DNA of 36,587 nucleotides from Pseudomonadota bacterium (GTDB taxonomy: Bacteria; Desulfobacterota; Desulfobulbia; Desulfobulbales; JAGXFP01), in the NCBI GenBank assembly GCA_018814305.1, contig JAHJAA010000071.1, forward strand, positions 1 through 36,587, read 5' to 3'. Of the stretch, positions 6,669-14,647 are shown one piece after another (the stretch's first letter is position 1; each line of letters starts with the position of its first letter). The position numbers were made by a program, and so were the translations under genes. Under the pieces are notes generated by a model, which worked only from the letters and a program-made list of their open reading frames with translations, was not told where the DNA came from and ran no database searches.

Positions 6669-7715
6669 ATGACCGCACCAATCTTTATCATCGGCACCGA
6701 GCGTTCCGGTTCCAATCTCCTGCGCTTGATCTTAAACTCCCATCCGGATATCACGGTGCCCCACCCACCCCATATCCTCAAGTATTTCAGCCCGCTGGCC
6801 GACTGCTACGGGGACCTGACCGACCCAGCCCAACTGACCCGGCTGATCCAGGACGTCCGAGGATTAATCAAGTCCCATATCCATCCGTGGCCCAAGATTC
6901 CTTCGGTGGCAGAAATCCGGGCAGCCCTCACCTCCCCAACCCTGACCGGAGTGTTCCTTGCAGTCTACGAAACCCACCGGCTGAAAACCGGGAAACGTCG
7001 CTGGGGTTGCAAATCAACCTTTGTCATCGACCATCTGGAACAGGTTCTGGCCGAACGGCCCACAGCCCGATTTCTCATGCTGGTCCGCGATCCCCGCGAT
7101 GTGGCGGTCTCCTCCCGGCGTTCCATGTTCAGCCCCTGCCATCCGTGGCTGATCGCCCTCCTCTGGCAACGGCAACAAAACGCGGGGTTACGCGCCCTGA
7201 CCCGCTATCCGGAAAATTTTCTACCCGTTCGCTACGAGGATCTCCTGACGGAGCCGGAGACGACCGTCCGTACAATCTGCACCTTTCTTGGTGAAGAATA
7301 CACCCCGACCATGTTGGAATTTTATCGAACCGGAGACGCCAAAAAGAGCAGTAGACTTTCTGCCTGCTGGCGGAACACCGATCAACCAATTAAACCGAGC
7401 AACCAAGGCCGCTATCGCCGGGAACTAACTCCCGAAGAAATTCGGTTGGTGGAAAAAATCTGTCGACCTCCCATGGAACAGTTCGGTTATTCCTGCGATA
7501 CCGAAAACAAGGACGAAGCCCCCGTCCCCAGCCGTTTACGAAAGCTCGGTTTTCACCTATTGAATCTCTACTGGCGCCTACTGGTTGAATGCCGTGCCCT
7601 GATCCACGACCGCAATTACCGGCTGCACTGGCGGCGCTGTTGGTTCCTACTGCGCCTCACCCTAAGCTGCAAGTTGCGTCGAGCTATTGACAGACAGGGG
7701 GAGAGCCGGTCATGA
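6669..7715 (+). CDS. Sulfotransferase, PAPS-dependent type
   Basis: A 348-residue enzyme expected to move a sulfuryl group from PAPS to a hydroxyl or amine. The 5'-phosphosulfate loop is IIGTERSGSNLLRLIL (about residues 7-22). The 3'-phosphate motif is FLMLVRDPRDVAVSSRR (about 135-151). VRYEDLLTEPE and FLGEEYTPTMLEFY are further Sulfotransfer_3-family landmarks. A basic C-terminal tail (residues 280-348, many Arg/Trp) is longer than usual. ATG 6669 follows GGAAGGG by six bases; an in-frame TTG at 6654 is less likely. It starts 18 bases after the gyrase fusion and overlaps the next gene by four bases (ATGA), so the two sulfotransferases are translationally coupled. Confidence 0.85.
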   Translation: MTAPIFIIGTERSGSNLLRLILNSHPDITVPHPPHILKYFSPLADCYGDLTDPAQLTRLIQDVRGLIKSHIHPWPKIPSVAEIRAALTSPTLTGVFLAVYETHRLKTGKRRWGCKSTFVIDHLEQVLAERPTARFLMLVRDPRDVAVSSRRSMFSPCHPWLIALLWQRQQNAGLRALTRYPENFLPVRYEDLLTEPETTVRTICTFLGEEYTPTMLEFYRTGDAKKSSRLSACWRNTDQPIKPSNQGRYRRELTPEEIRLVEKICRPPMEQFGYSCDTENKDEAPVPSRLRKLGFHLLNLYWRLLVECRALIHDRNYRLHWRRCWFLLRLTLSCKLRRAIDRQGESRS

Positions 7716-9100
7716 TCCACCCCGGGAATCTTCCCAAACAGGAGCACTTCACACCCCCCCTTGACGAAGTACGAGCAAGAATCACTGGGATCAATCGCTG
7801 GCGATCGACCCAGATTCCTGACCCCTTTTCCGCGATTAGTGAGGTGGTAGTAGTGGCCTCAAGTTCCCGAGGCGGTTCCTCGATCTTCACCGAAATCCTG
7901 CGCCGCTCCCCGGATCTTCTCCACTGCAAGGGAGAGATCAATCCCTTTCTGACCTTGGCCGGTCTCAACCGGGAAGCAAGCGGCAATGACTCAGACAATC
8001 TGCCGGTTACGGCGGTCGACCCCGCCAACCGGGTCCGCCTCGCTGCTCTGGAGCAAGAAATCGCCCTGGACCTCGGGGTCAACCAACCGGTGGACTTAAG
8101 AGAACCCACCACCCTCGCCCGCTTCCACGCAGATCTCCACTGGCGGTTGACCTGCCAATGGACGGGGATAAACCTTGAGAAAGATTTTCTCTATACCAGC
8201 ATCGACCACACCTTGGCCCAATTACAACAGAATCACGGCTGGCCAGAGGGAGCCTTTCCCGACCCTCAACTCTTCCATCTCCTGCTACTGAACCGGCTGC
8301 GCAACCGCTATCCCGCAATCAATCCCTGGTATTACGATATCGCCCCGAGCCTGATCCGAGACCTCTGCCCGGAGGCCCGGATCAATCCAGCCCCACCCGG
8401 TGATCTGGTCATCGAGGAACCGCCCTTTGTGACCATCGCTCCCAACCGTCCGGTCACCGCAGCGCTTTTATCCAATCGCCCGTTGATTTTAAAGACCCCC
8501 AGCAATGTCTACCGCCTCCCCTTTCTCCAGGCCCTCTTTCCCCGAGCCCGCTTCCGAGTGATCCACCTGGTCCGCCACCCGGCCGATGCCATCAACGGAC
8601 TGGTGGACGGCTGGCTCTATCATGGGTTCTTTTCCCACCATCTACCGGACCGACTCCGAATCAAAGGGTATTCGGACCGCTTTCCCAACTGGGGCCGCTC
8701 CTGGTGGAAATATGATCTACCCCAGGGCTGGCAAGATTGGACCGACCACTCCCTGCCCAAGGTCTGCGGTTTCCAATGGCAGTCAGCCCACCGGGCAACT
8801 CTCAATTTTCTTGCCGAAAGCGGAGTCGATCATCTCCGGGTTCGATTCGAAGAGGCGCTGGGCACCCCCGGTCAACGGGAACAAACCATGACCGCAATAG
8901 GCAGGTGGCTAGGGATCGACCCACAGCCGCTGATCATGGCGGCCACCGGCGAATTACCGCCGGTGATGGCCACCTGTCGCCCTCGCCACAACCGCTGGTT
9001 CCGCAAGGCGGCTCTACTGCGGCCGGTACTCAATGATAAAAATATCCGGCAATTGGCCAACAATCTGGGGTATGATCTTAACCATGACCACCTTGCATAA
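7712..9100 (+). CDS. Second, divergent sulfotransferase
   Basis: A 462-residue sulfotransferase-fold protein, about 110 residues longer than its neighbour. The phosphate loop is VVVASSSRGGSSIFTEILR (about residues 46-63). The 3'-phosphate motif is FRVIHLVRHPADAINGL (about 281-297). A long insertion between them (about residues 75-250) contains no domain I recognise. VDHLRVRFEEALG and IGRWLGID match the usual C-terminal half. Low similarity to the first sulfotransferase argues against recent tandem duplication and suggests a different acceptor or site. The start ATG 7712 overlaps the previous stop (ATGA), and the 3' end overlaps the next gene by 17 bases. Confidence 0.78.
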   Translation: MIHPGNLPKQEHFTPPLDEVRARITGINRWRSTQIPDPFSAISEVVVVASSSRGGSSIFTEILRRSPDLLHCKGEINPFLTLAGLNREASGNDSDNLPVTAVDPANRVRLAALEQEIALDLGVNQPVDLREPTTLARFHADLHWRLTCQWTGINLEKDFLYTSIDHTLAQLQQNHGWPEGAFPDPQLFHLLLLNRLRNRYPAINPWYYDIAPSLIRDLCPEARINPAPPGDLVIEEPPFVTIAPNRPVTAALLSNRPLILKTPSNVYRLPFLQALFPRARFRVIHLVRHPADAINGLVDGWLYHGFFSHHLPDRLRIKGYSDRFPNWGRSWWKYDLPQGWQDWTDHSLPKVCGFQWQSAHRATLNFLAESGVDHLRVRFEEALGTPGQREQTMTAIGRWLGIDPQPLIMAATGELPPVMATCRPRHNRWFRKAALLRPVLNDKNIRQLANNLGYDLNHDHLA

Positions 9101-10052
9101 AAAGCCCTCCCTGCCCGCCACCTACGGCGGAGCTGCCTGGCTGCCGAGAACCAAATCCCTGGCCGAAGAGTTAACCGCCCAAAAATACTGGCACCACTGC
9201 GGAACCTCCACCGAATGGGGGAAACTCAGGGAGATCATCCTCCATTGGCCCGGAGAAGAACTGAACTTCAGCGAACCACCCGACCACCAGCTGATGTTGG
9301 CCCGACCCGATCTCGCCACCCTCCGCCACCAGACCGAAAGCTTGGTCACGCTCTACCAGAAAGAGGGGGTAACCGTTCATCTAAGTGACCTATCCGAGCA
9401 ACCACCACCCAATTTCCTGTTCCAGCGCGACCTCTTCTGGGCGACTCCCCAAGGGGTTATTCTGGGGCGTCCCGCCGCCCTTCAGCGGGCCGGCGAAGAA
9501 CCGTTCATGGCCCAAGTCCTCGCCGATCTCAAAATCCCAGTGATCTACCACCCCCACGGCCAAGCCACCTTTGAAGGGGCCGACGCCCTCTGGCTCGATC
9601 CTACCACGGTGCTGGTCGGTAGCGGAGTCCGCACTAACCCTGAAGGGGTACGACAACTCCGCTGGTTGCTCGAATCAATGGGAGTTACTTTACTGGAAGT
9701 GAATTTACCCCAAGGGGGCCAGCATCTGCTGGGGGTAGTCAACTTTGCCGATGCTGACCTGGCCGTGGTCCATGGCGGCCGGGTAACCTCACAACTGACA
9801 GGGCTTCTGCGGGAGCGAGGGATTGAAACCCTGATCCTGGAGCCGGACCCTGAACTCACCGATGGACTGGGGATGAACTTTGTCACCCTTGCCCCCCGCC
9901 GGGTCCTGATGCCGACCGGTTGCCCCGAAATAAAAAAGCATTACCGCCAGGCGGGAATTGAGGTGGTGGAAGCGGAAGTCGGCGAGTATCTGAAAGCGGC
10001 GGGGGGGCCGGCCTGCCTCACCGGAATTCTTCTCCGGGAAAATTTCCAGTAA
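9084..10052 (+). CDS. Amidinotransferase/arginine deiminase-family enzyme
   Basis: A 322-residue member of the guanidino-group-modifying superfamily, whose members transfer an amidino group or hydrolyse a guanidine. Superfamily marks in order are FLFQRDLFWATPQGVILGRP (R115, D116), ATFEGADALWLD (E164, D167), GGQHLLGVVNF (H214) and the C-terminal nucleophile in AGGPACLTGILLR (C311). The catalytic Cys, His and acidic residues are therefore all in place. I cannot tell amidinotransferase from deiminase or dimethylargininase by eye. Start ATG 9084 is the second of two in-frame choices (the other is 9072), and neither has a clear ribosome site, so translation probably depends on the upstream overlapping gene. 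It is the last gene of the cluster. Confidence 0.82.
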   Translation: MTTLHKKPSLPATYGGAAWLPRTKSLAEELTAQKYWHHCGTSTEWGKLREIILHWPGEELNFSEPPDHQLMLARPDLATLRHQTESLVTLYQKEGVTVHLSDLSEQPPPNFLFQRDLFWATPQGVILGRPAALQRAGEEPFMAQVLADLKIPVIYHPHGQATFEGADALWLDPTTVLVGSGVRTNPEGVRQLRWLLESMGVTLLEVNLPQGGQHLLGVVNFADADLAVVHGGRVTSQLTGLLRERGIETLILEPDPELTDGLGMNFVTLAPRRVLMPTGCPEIKKHYRQAGIEVVEAEVGEYLKAAGGPACLTGILLRENFQ

Positions 10053-10079
10053 AACAGGTTTACGGGACAGGGTCTGAAG

Positions 10080-10142
10080 GGATAGAATCATTACATCTGC
10101 ATTTGATCTGCGGCCGCGACTTCAAGATTTTTCATTCTATCC
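10080..10142. repeat. Inverted repeat flanking the leader of the 10154 gene
   Basis: GGATAGAAT (10080-10088) and ATTCTATCC (10134-10142) are perfect 9-base arms. The right arm abuts the AGGA ribosome site at 10143-10146. The loop includes the 8-base palindrome GCGGCCGC. A hairpin in the RNA could hide or expose the ribosome site, or the element may end the upstream cluster transcript; there is no T-run. Confidence 0.4.
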
Positions 10143-10153
10143 AGGAACATCGT

Positions 10154-10927
10154 ATGTCAAACAATCCCACCATCGACGAGGTCATGGTCTCAGAAATCAA
10201 ACGAGATATCGCCGAGCGATATTTCGGATTCCGTAAGCTGATCGAAGAGGACAAACTGACCCTCGAAGAAAAAATCAGACATTACTCCTATATTCTGGAA
10301 AAGCGAATCAGCTTCGACCTGCTCCGGATCTATGTCCTCCTCCGGGATGAGTCGATCATCAAGGAGTTTCTTGACCTGATCGGGCTACACCAGGAACTCT
10401 TCTACGACCCCTACCTCGTTCAATCGGCCAATATCCCCCGCCGGGTCCTGGCCTGTCAACACTTCCGAGGATTCTTCCGTTCCAGCCGTTTTCAGAATTA
10501 TATTTTCGACTGCTACGAGAACCTGACCTTTCATACCGAACTCTACCTCCGTAAAATCACCGAACTCGAGACAGAGCAAGGCATAATCACCGAAGAGATC
10601 AAACAGTTTTATCACAACAACGATCTCAGCGTTATCATGCAGTTTCTTAAATCCATGGGTGATCCCCAGCTCAGCGGGGCCATGCAGGGCGGGGTAGAAA
10701 TCGGGATCGCCGAGGGATTGGACCAAAAGCTCAACATTACTCCGCCCCCATCCATTGAGCAGACCCTGACCATCATACCGCCTTTGAAATCGCTGGCGAC
10801 CATCAAGAAACCGTTCAAACGACTGATCAAGAGGGCCTATGCTATACAACCCTCCGAAATACTACAGGTTTTTTCAGAAAAAGAGACCTGGTGCGACCGA
10901 ACTGACCCGGAGAACCAACGGATCTGA
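10154..10927 (+). CDS. Unrecognised 257-residue cytoplasmic protein
   Basis: I do not recognise a family. The product is soluble, without signal peptide or membrane segment. It is rich in charged helices up to about residue 170 (for example ISFDLLRIYVLLRDESIIKEFLDLIGLHQEL) and has a Pro-rich middle (NITPPPSIEQ). The tail is basic (IKKPFKRLIKRAYAIQPSEIL). AGGA lies seven bases before ATG 10154; the open frame starts at 10103 but has no better site. It is separated from the modification cluster by about 100 bases with an inverted repeat. It is followed 80 bases later by the carboxylate transporter, so it may belong with either. Confidence 0.72.
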   Translation: MSNNPTIDEVMVSEIKRDIAERYFGFRKLIEEDKLTLEEKIRHYSYILEKRISFDLLRIYVLLRDESIIKEFLDLIGLHQELFYDPYLVQSANIPRRVLACQHFRGFFRSSRFQNYIFDCYENLTFHTELYLRKITELETEQGIITEEIKQFYHNNDLSVIMQFLKSMGDPQLSGAMQGGVEIGIAEGLDQKLNITPPPSIEQTLTIIPPLKSLATIKKPFKRLIKRAYAIQPSEILQVFSEKETWCDRTDPENQRI

Positions 10928-11007
10928 CCTGAAATTTCAATGTTTAATAATGAATGATACCCCACCTTGCTCCATAGGCGTTTCTGATCACTGAGGCGAA
11001 GGTAGCT

Positions 11008-12372
11008 ATGCAAATCGACAAGAAAATGGTGTGGGTTGTCGTTCTCCTGGCGCTGGTGACGGTGGCGATATCCACCGGACTGGTTGAAGGGCTCACCCAT
11101 CTTGACCATGCCAAGGCAATCTGTCTGGGGATTTTCTTTTTGGCTGCAGTCCTCTGGGTCACCGAATGGCTGCCCAGCTACCAGACCAGCCTGATCATCC
11201 TCTTTCTGCAGATCAGCTGGCTGGTTCCGGCCATCAATCCCAAGGCCGGGGCTGCGGCCCGGCAGGAATACCTTAGCGCCTTTTTCTGTGATATCACCCT
11301 GCTGTTCATGGGTGGTTTCGTGCTGGCCGCCGCCCTGCAAAAGTACGGTCTCGACAACCGGATCGCAGCCCGACTCCTGAAAAAGACCGGGACCAAACCC
11401 TCCAGGGTGCTGCTGGGGATTATGATCGTCTCGGCCCTGCTCTCCATGTGGATGAGCAACACTGCCACCGCCGCCATGATGCTTGCCATCATCCTGCCAA
11501 TTCTTAGAAAAATTCCGGAGAAGAATTCCTTTGCCAAGGGCTTAATCCTTTCCATTCCTTTTGCCTGTAACCTCGGCGGGCTCGGCACTCCCATCGGGAC
11601 ACCCCCCAACGCCATCGCCATGAGTTATCTGGTTGAGAAAGGGCTGGCGATTTCATTCAGCGGCTGGATGATGGCAGCCGTCCCGCTCATGGTGCTTTTC
11701 ATTATCAGCACCTGGTTGCTGCTGCTGAAAATGTACCCCCCGGGGTCCCTGGAAATTTCTTTGCCCACGACCCAGGAGGGGAGCCTGGCCCCGTCACACT
11801 GGTTCGTCATGGGTGTCTTTGCCCTGACCATTCTCGGCTGGTGTACCACCGGTTATCACGGGCTCTCGCTTGGTACCGTCAGCCTGCTCCCGGTTTTTCT
11901 CATTTTCGGGCCTGGATTGTTAAATACCCAGGACTTCAAGCAACTGCCCTGGGATGTTCTGTTCATGATGGGGGGCGGTATCTGTCTGGGGGTGGGGCTC
12001 AAAGAAAGCGGCCTGGCCGGCGAGGCGGTGAAAATGATTCCCGCTGAACTCGATTTTTTCTGGGTACTCCTGGCCTTTGCCTTGCTGGCCGGAGTGATGA
12101 CCACCTTCATGAGCAACACCGCCACGGCCAATCTCTTGATTCCCATTGCCATCTCGCTCCCCGGCAATATCTCATTTATGACCATGACCATTGCCATGGT
12201 CTGTTCCACCGCCATGGCCTTGCCGATCAGCACCCCGCCCAATGCCATCGCCTTCGGCTCGGGGCTGCTGACCGCCCGGGATATGATCCGGCCGGGGCTG
12301 ATTATTACGGTATTCTCCCTGTTGGCTATTCTGGCAGTGGGAGAACTCTATTGGCCGCTTCTAGGATTGTAG
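11008..12372 (+). CDS. DASS/SLC13-family carboxylate transporter
   Basis: A 454-residue multi-pass inner-membrane protein, predicted to take up di- or tricarboxylates or sulfate with sodium. The two family signature regions are both present and repeat-related. The first half carries MSNTATAAMMLAIILPIL and NLGGLGTPIGTPPNAIAM. The second half carries FMSNTATANLLIPIAISL and ALPISTPPNAIAFGSG. SNT and TPPNA are the sodium/substrate sites in this family. Length matches bacterial members. AAGGTAGCT precedes ATG 11008. A zinc-ribbon gene follows after nine bases, so the two are probably co-transcribed. Confidence 0.92.
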   Translation: MQIDKKMVWVVVLLALVTVAISTGLVEGLTHLDHAKAICLGIFFLAAVLWVTEWLPSYQTSLIILFLQISWLVPAINPKAGAAARQEYLSAFFCDITLLFMGGFVLAAALQKYGLDNRIAARLLKKTGTKPSRVLLGIMIVSALLSMWMSNTATAAMMLAIILPILRKIPEKNSFAKGLILSIPFACNLGGLGTPIGTPPNAIAMSYLVEKGLAISFSGWMMAAVPLMVLFIISTWLLLLKMYPPGSLEISLPTTQEGSLAPSHWFVMGVFALTILGWCTTGYHGLSLGTVSLLPVFLIFGPGLLNTQDFKQLPWDVLFMMGGGICLGVGLKESGLAGEAVKMIPAELDFFWVLLAFALLAGVMTTFMSNTATANLLIPIAISLPGNISFMTMTIAMVCSTAMALPISTPPNAIAFGSGLLTARDMIRPGLIITVFSLLAILAVGELYWPLLGL

Positions 12373-12381
12373 GAGAAAAAT

Positions 12382-12699
12382 ATGGAAGTCCACAGACAGA
12401 CCTGTCAACTCTGCGGCTCACGATTGTTGAAGAACCACCTGGTTCGCGAACCCGGTCATCAGGACAAAGTCATCGTGCAATGCGGCGGTTGCGGGAGTTT
12501 CGTGGCCCGTTATGTGATCAATCCGGGGGGCTACTATCACCATGAAAAGGGATTTGAGTCCTATCTGCGCGGTCTTTCCCGGGCGGGTGACGCGATCAGC
12601 GGACGACAGACTCAGGATGAATACGAGGCCATTCATCAACAGAGCGAAGACCTCTTTACCAAGACCACTGCCTTCTTAAAAGAGCAGGGCAAGGACTGA
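12382..12699 (+). CDS. Small zinc-ribbon protein
   Basis: A 105-residue soluble protein with two Cys pairs, C8-x2-C11 (TCQLCGS) and C34-x2-C37 (VQCGGCGS), a classical zinc-ribbon spacing. It continues with YVINPGGYYHHEKGFESYLRGL and a helical C-terminal half (residues 65-105). AGGAG lies six bases before ATG 12382. It sits directly after the transporter. No enzymatic domain is present; nucleic-acid binding or a partner role are both possible. The 72 bases between it and the convergent pckA hold no clear terminator. Confidence 0.75.
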   Translation: MEVHRQTCQLCGSRLLKNHLVREPGHQDKVIVQCGGCGSFVARYVINPGGYYHHEKGFESYLRGLSRAGDAISGRQTQDEYEAIHQQSEDLFTKTTAFLKEQGKD

Positions 12700-12771
12700 C
12701 CAAGAAGACAGTTTACGGTTGATGTTTGCCCAGCCCGACCGCGCCGCAACAACTCATGATGAAGCACGGTA

Positions 12772-14385
12772 CTAAACAACTTTAGGTCCGGCCTTCACGA
12801 GTTTGGCCGGGGTCTTATCACTGTATTTCTCAAAATTTTTCTGAAACAGTTGGGCAAGTTTTCTGGCCTGACGGTCGTAGGCCGCTGGATCCGCCCAGGT
12901 TTGACGCGGATCAAGCACCTCAGCTGGCACCCCTGGCACGTTTTTCGGCACAAGAAACCCAAAGACCGGATCCTCGTGCATCTCGGCATCATTAAGACTA
13001 CCATCGAGGGCAGCCGTCAACAGCGCCCTGGTGACGCCGATCTTCATGCGAGACCCTACGCCGTAAGGTCCACCGCTCCAACCGGTGTTGACCAGCCAGC
13101 AGGTTGAATGGTGCTGATTGATTTTTTTCTCCAGTAATTGAGCGTAAACCGATGGATGCCGCATCATGAAGGGTGCCCCGAAACAGGCACTGAAGGTGGC
13201 GGTTGGTTCGGTGACCCCCTTTTCGGTCCCGGCTACTTTAGCGGTATACCCACTGATAAAATGATACATGGCCTGATCCGATGAGAGCCTGGCGATAGGA
13301 GGTAACACTCCAAAGGCGTCGGCGGTCAGCATGATAATGGTGCGCGGGTGACCCGCCATACCGGACCGTACATATTGAGGCAGATGGGAGAGAGGGTAGG
13401 AGGCCCGGGTATTTTCAGTAAAGGTATCATCGTCGAGTTCCACCCTGCGGGTAACCGGATCAACGGCAACGTTTTCGAGAATGGTGCCGAACCGTCTGGT
13501 GGTGGCCCATATTTCCGGCTCAGCCTCTTTCGAGAGTTTGATCACCTTGGCGTAACAGCCACCTTCAAAATTAAAGACACCATTATCAGACCAGCCGTGT
13601 TCATCGTCGCCGATCAAAATACGATTGGGATCAGCAGACAGGGTGGTCTTGCCGGTACCGGACAGCCCGAAGAAAATCGCCACATCGGTTGAATCCATTT
13701 TGCTGACATTGGCAGAACAGTGCATGGAGAGGATTTCTTTTTCCGGCAGGAGAAAGTTCAGGGCCGAAAAGATCGATTTTTTAATCTCACCGGCATAGGC
13801 AGTCCCGCCGATGATAATAAGTTTACGGCTGATGTTTAAGGCCACAAAGGTGCCGCTTCTGGTTTGGTCCTCCTCTGAATCGGCTATGAAGTTGGGACAT
13901 TGCAGGACGGTGAATTCCGGCACGAAATTATACATCGAGTCGTGGTCCTGGGGCTGCTGGATAAACATGTTTCTGGCAAAAAGGCTATGCCAGGCATATT
14001 CGGTAACCACCCGGACGGAATGCCGATGCTGAGGATCGGCGCCAGCGTAACAATCCTGCACGAACACAGTTTTTCCCCGAAGATAGGCGACCATTCTTTT
14101 AAAAAGAACGTTGAACCGTTCCTCCGGGTATTTCACATTGCCGGCGCTCCACCAGATGTCTCCACTGGTGGTCGGCTCGTCAACGATATACTTATCCTTG
14201 GCCGCGCGACCGGTATGCTGCCCCATCCGGACGGCGAGCGGCCCCATATGGGCAAGTTGGGCCTCAAAACGGCGGATGGCATATTCATAAAGGGTCGGAG
14301 TGGAAAGGTTCCAGTAGACTTCACCCAGATGGTGCAGACCCAGGTAGTCGAGTTTGAATTTGGGTTCCAGTTCGCTGATTTCCAT
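12772..14385 (-). CDS. pckA: Phosphoenolpyruvate carboxykinase (ATP)
   Basis: Converts oxaloacetate and ATP to phosphoenolpyruvate, CO2 and ADP in gluconeogenesis. The 537-residue length equals the usual size. Motifs are GLSGTGKTTLSADPNR (phosphate loop, about residues 238-253), LIGDDEHGW (metal-binding kinase-2 loop), FNFEGGCYAKVIKL and NTGWSGGPYGVGSRM. The first ATG of the open frame (14421) is passed over. ATG 14385 begins MEISELEPKFKLDY and has GGAG eight bases upstream. A good promoter and a palindrome lie 40-90 bases before it. The upstream gene on this strand is corA, 262 bases away, so pckA is probably its own transcription unit. Confidence 0.97.
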   Translation of the reverse strand: MEISELEPKFKLDYLGLHHLGEVYWNLSTPTLYEYAIRRFEAQLAHMGPLAVRMGQHTGRAAKDKYIVDEPTTSGDIWWSAGNVKYPEERFNVLFKRMVAYLRGKTVFVQDCYAGADPQHRHSVRVVTEYAWHSLFARNMFIQQPQDHDSMYNFVPEFTVLQCPNFIADSEEDQTRSGTFVALNISRKLIIIGGTAYAGEIKKSIFSALNFLLPEKEILSMHCSANVSKMDSTDVAIFFGLSGTGKTTLSADPNRILIGDDEHGWSDNGVFNFEGGCYAKVIKLSKEAEPEIWATTRRFGTILENVAVDPVTRRVELDDDTFTENTRASYPLSHLPQYVRSGMAGHPRTIIMLTADAFGVLPPIARLSSDQAMYHFISGYTAKVAGTEKGVTEPTATFSACFGAPFMMRHPSVYAQLLEKKINQHHSTCWLVNTGWSGGPYGVGSRMKIGVTRALLTAALDGSLNDAEMHEDPVFGFLVPKNVPGVPAEVLDPRQTWADPAAYDRQARKLAQLFQKNFEKYSDKTPAKLVKAGPKVV

Positions 14386-14425
14386 TATTTTTCTCCAGGT
14401 TGAAGTCGGTAGGGGTGACACATCC

Positions 14426-14442
14426 GATCAATCATATTGATC
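14426..14442. promoter_or_regulatory. Palindrome GATCAAT-CAT-ATTGATC at the pckA start site
   Basis: Perfect 7-base arms with a 3-base spacer lie just downstream of the -10 box of the pckA promoter, covering the expected transcription start near 14437. A protein bound here would block initiation. It is likely an operator for carbon-source control of gluconeogenesis; the regulator is not in the window. Confidence 0.5.
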
Positions 14443-14443
14443 C

Positions 14444-14473
14444 AGTATACGGGGAAAAAATCCTCTGCGTCAA
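14444..14473 (-). promoter_or_regulatory. Sigma-70-type promoter of pckA
   Basis: On the minus strand TTGACG (14468-14473) and TATACT (14444-14449) are separated by 18 bases. The predicted leader is about 50 bases to the pckA ATG. Confidence 0.65.
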
Positions 14474-14647
14474 AGAAAAGAAAATGGTTATTCCGAAGAT
14501 TGCCGCCGAAGACGAATGATTATTTATCCCTCCTGACTTTGGCCTTGAAAGTGCCGAGTAAATCGCAGTGGCCTCCATAAAAAGCACTGTTGGTGATCAG
14601 GGTGTCAGTGGAAGTACCCGCAGAAGAGACATCCATCCGGTCGATTT

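Larger units (their letters stand above)
14386..14647. other. Intergenic region between corA and pckA
   Basis: The 262-base stretch contains the pckA promoter and palindrome near its pckA end. The remaining part (14480-14647) shows only a 38-codon minus-strand frame without a ribosome site, and I do not call it a gene. Confidence 0.5.

Noticed and set aside
7129-7389. Long antisense frames inside many genes, for example opposite the sulfotransferase
   Set aside because: They are shadows of high-GC codon use, with Arg/Ser/Pro-rich products and no motifs.
1569-10052. A saxitoxin- or cylindrospermopsin-like cluster
   Set aside because: Sulfotransferases and a guanidino enzyme are shared, but no PKS, NRPS or other hallmark genes are present.
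12700-12771. A bidirectional terminator between the zinc-ribbon gene and pckA
   Set aside because: No stable stem with a T-run could be found by eye.
14520-14636. A 38-codon minus-strand frame just after corA
   Set aside because: It has no ribosome site, no recognisable pattern and is short enough to occur by chance.
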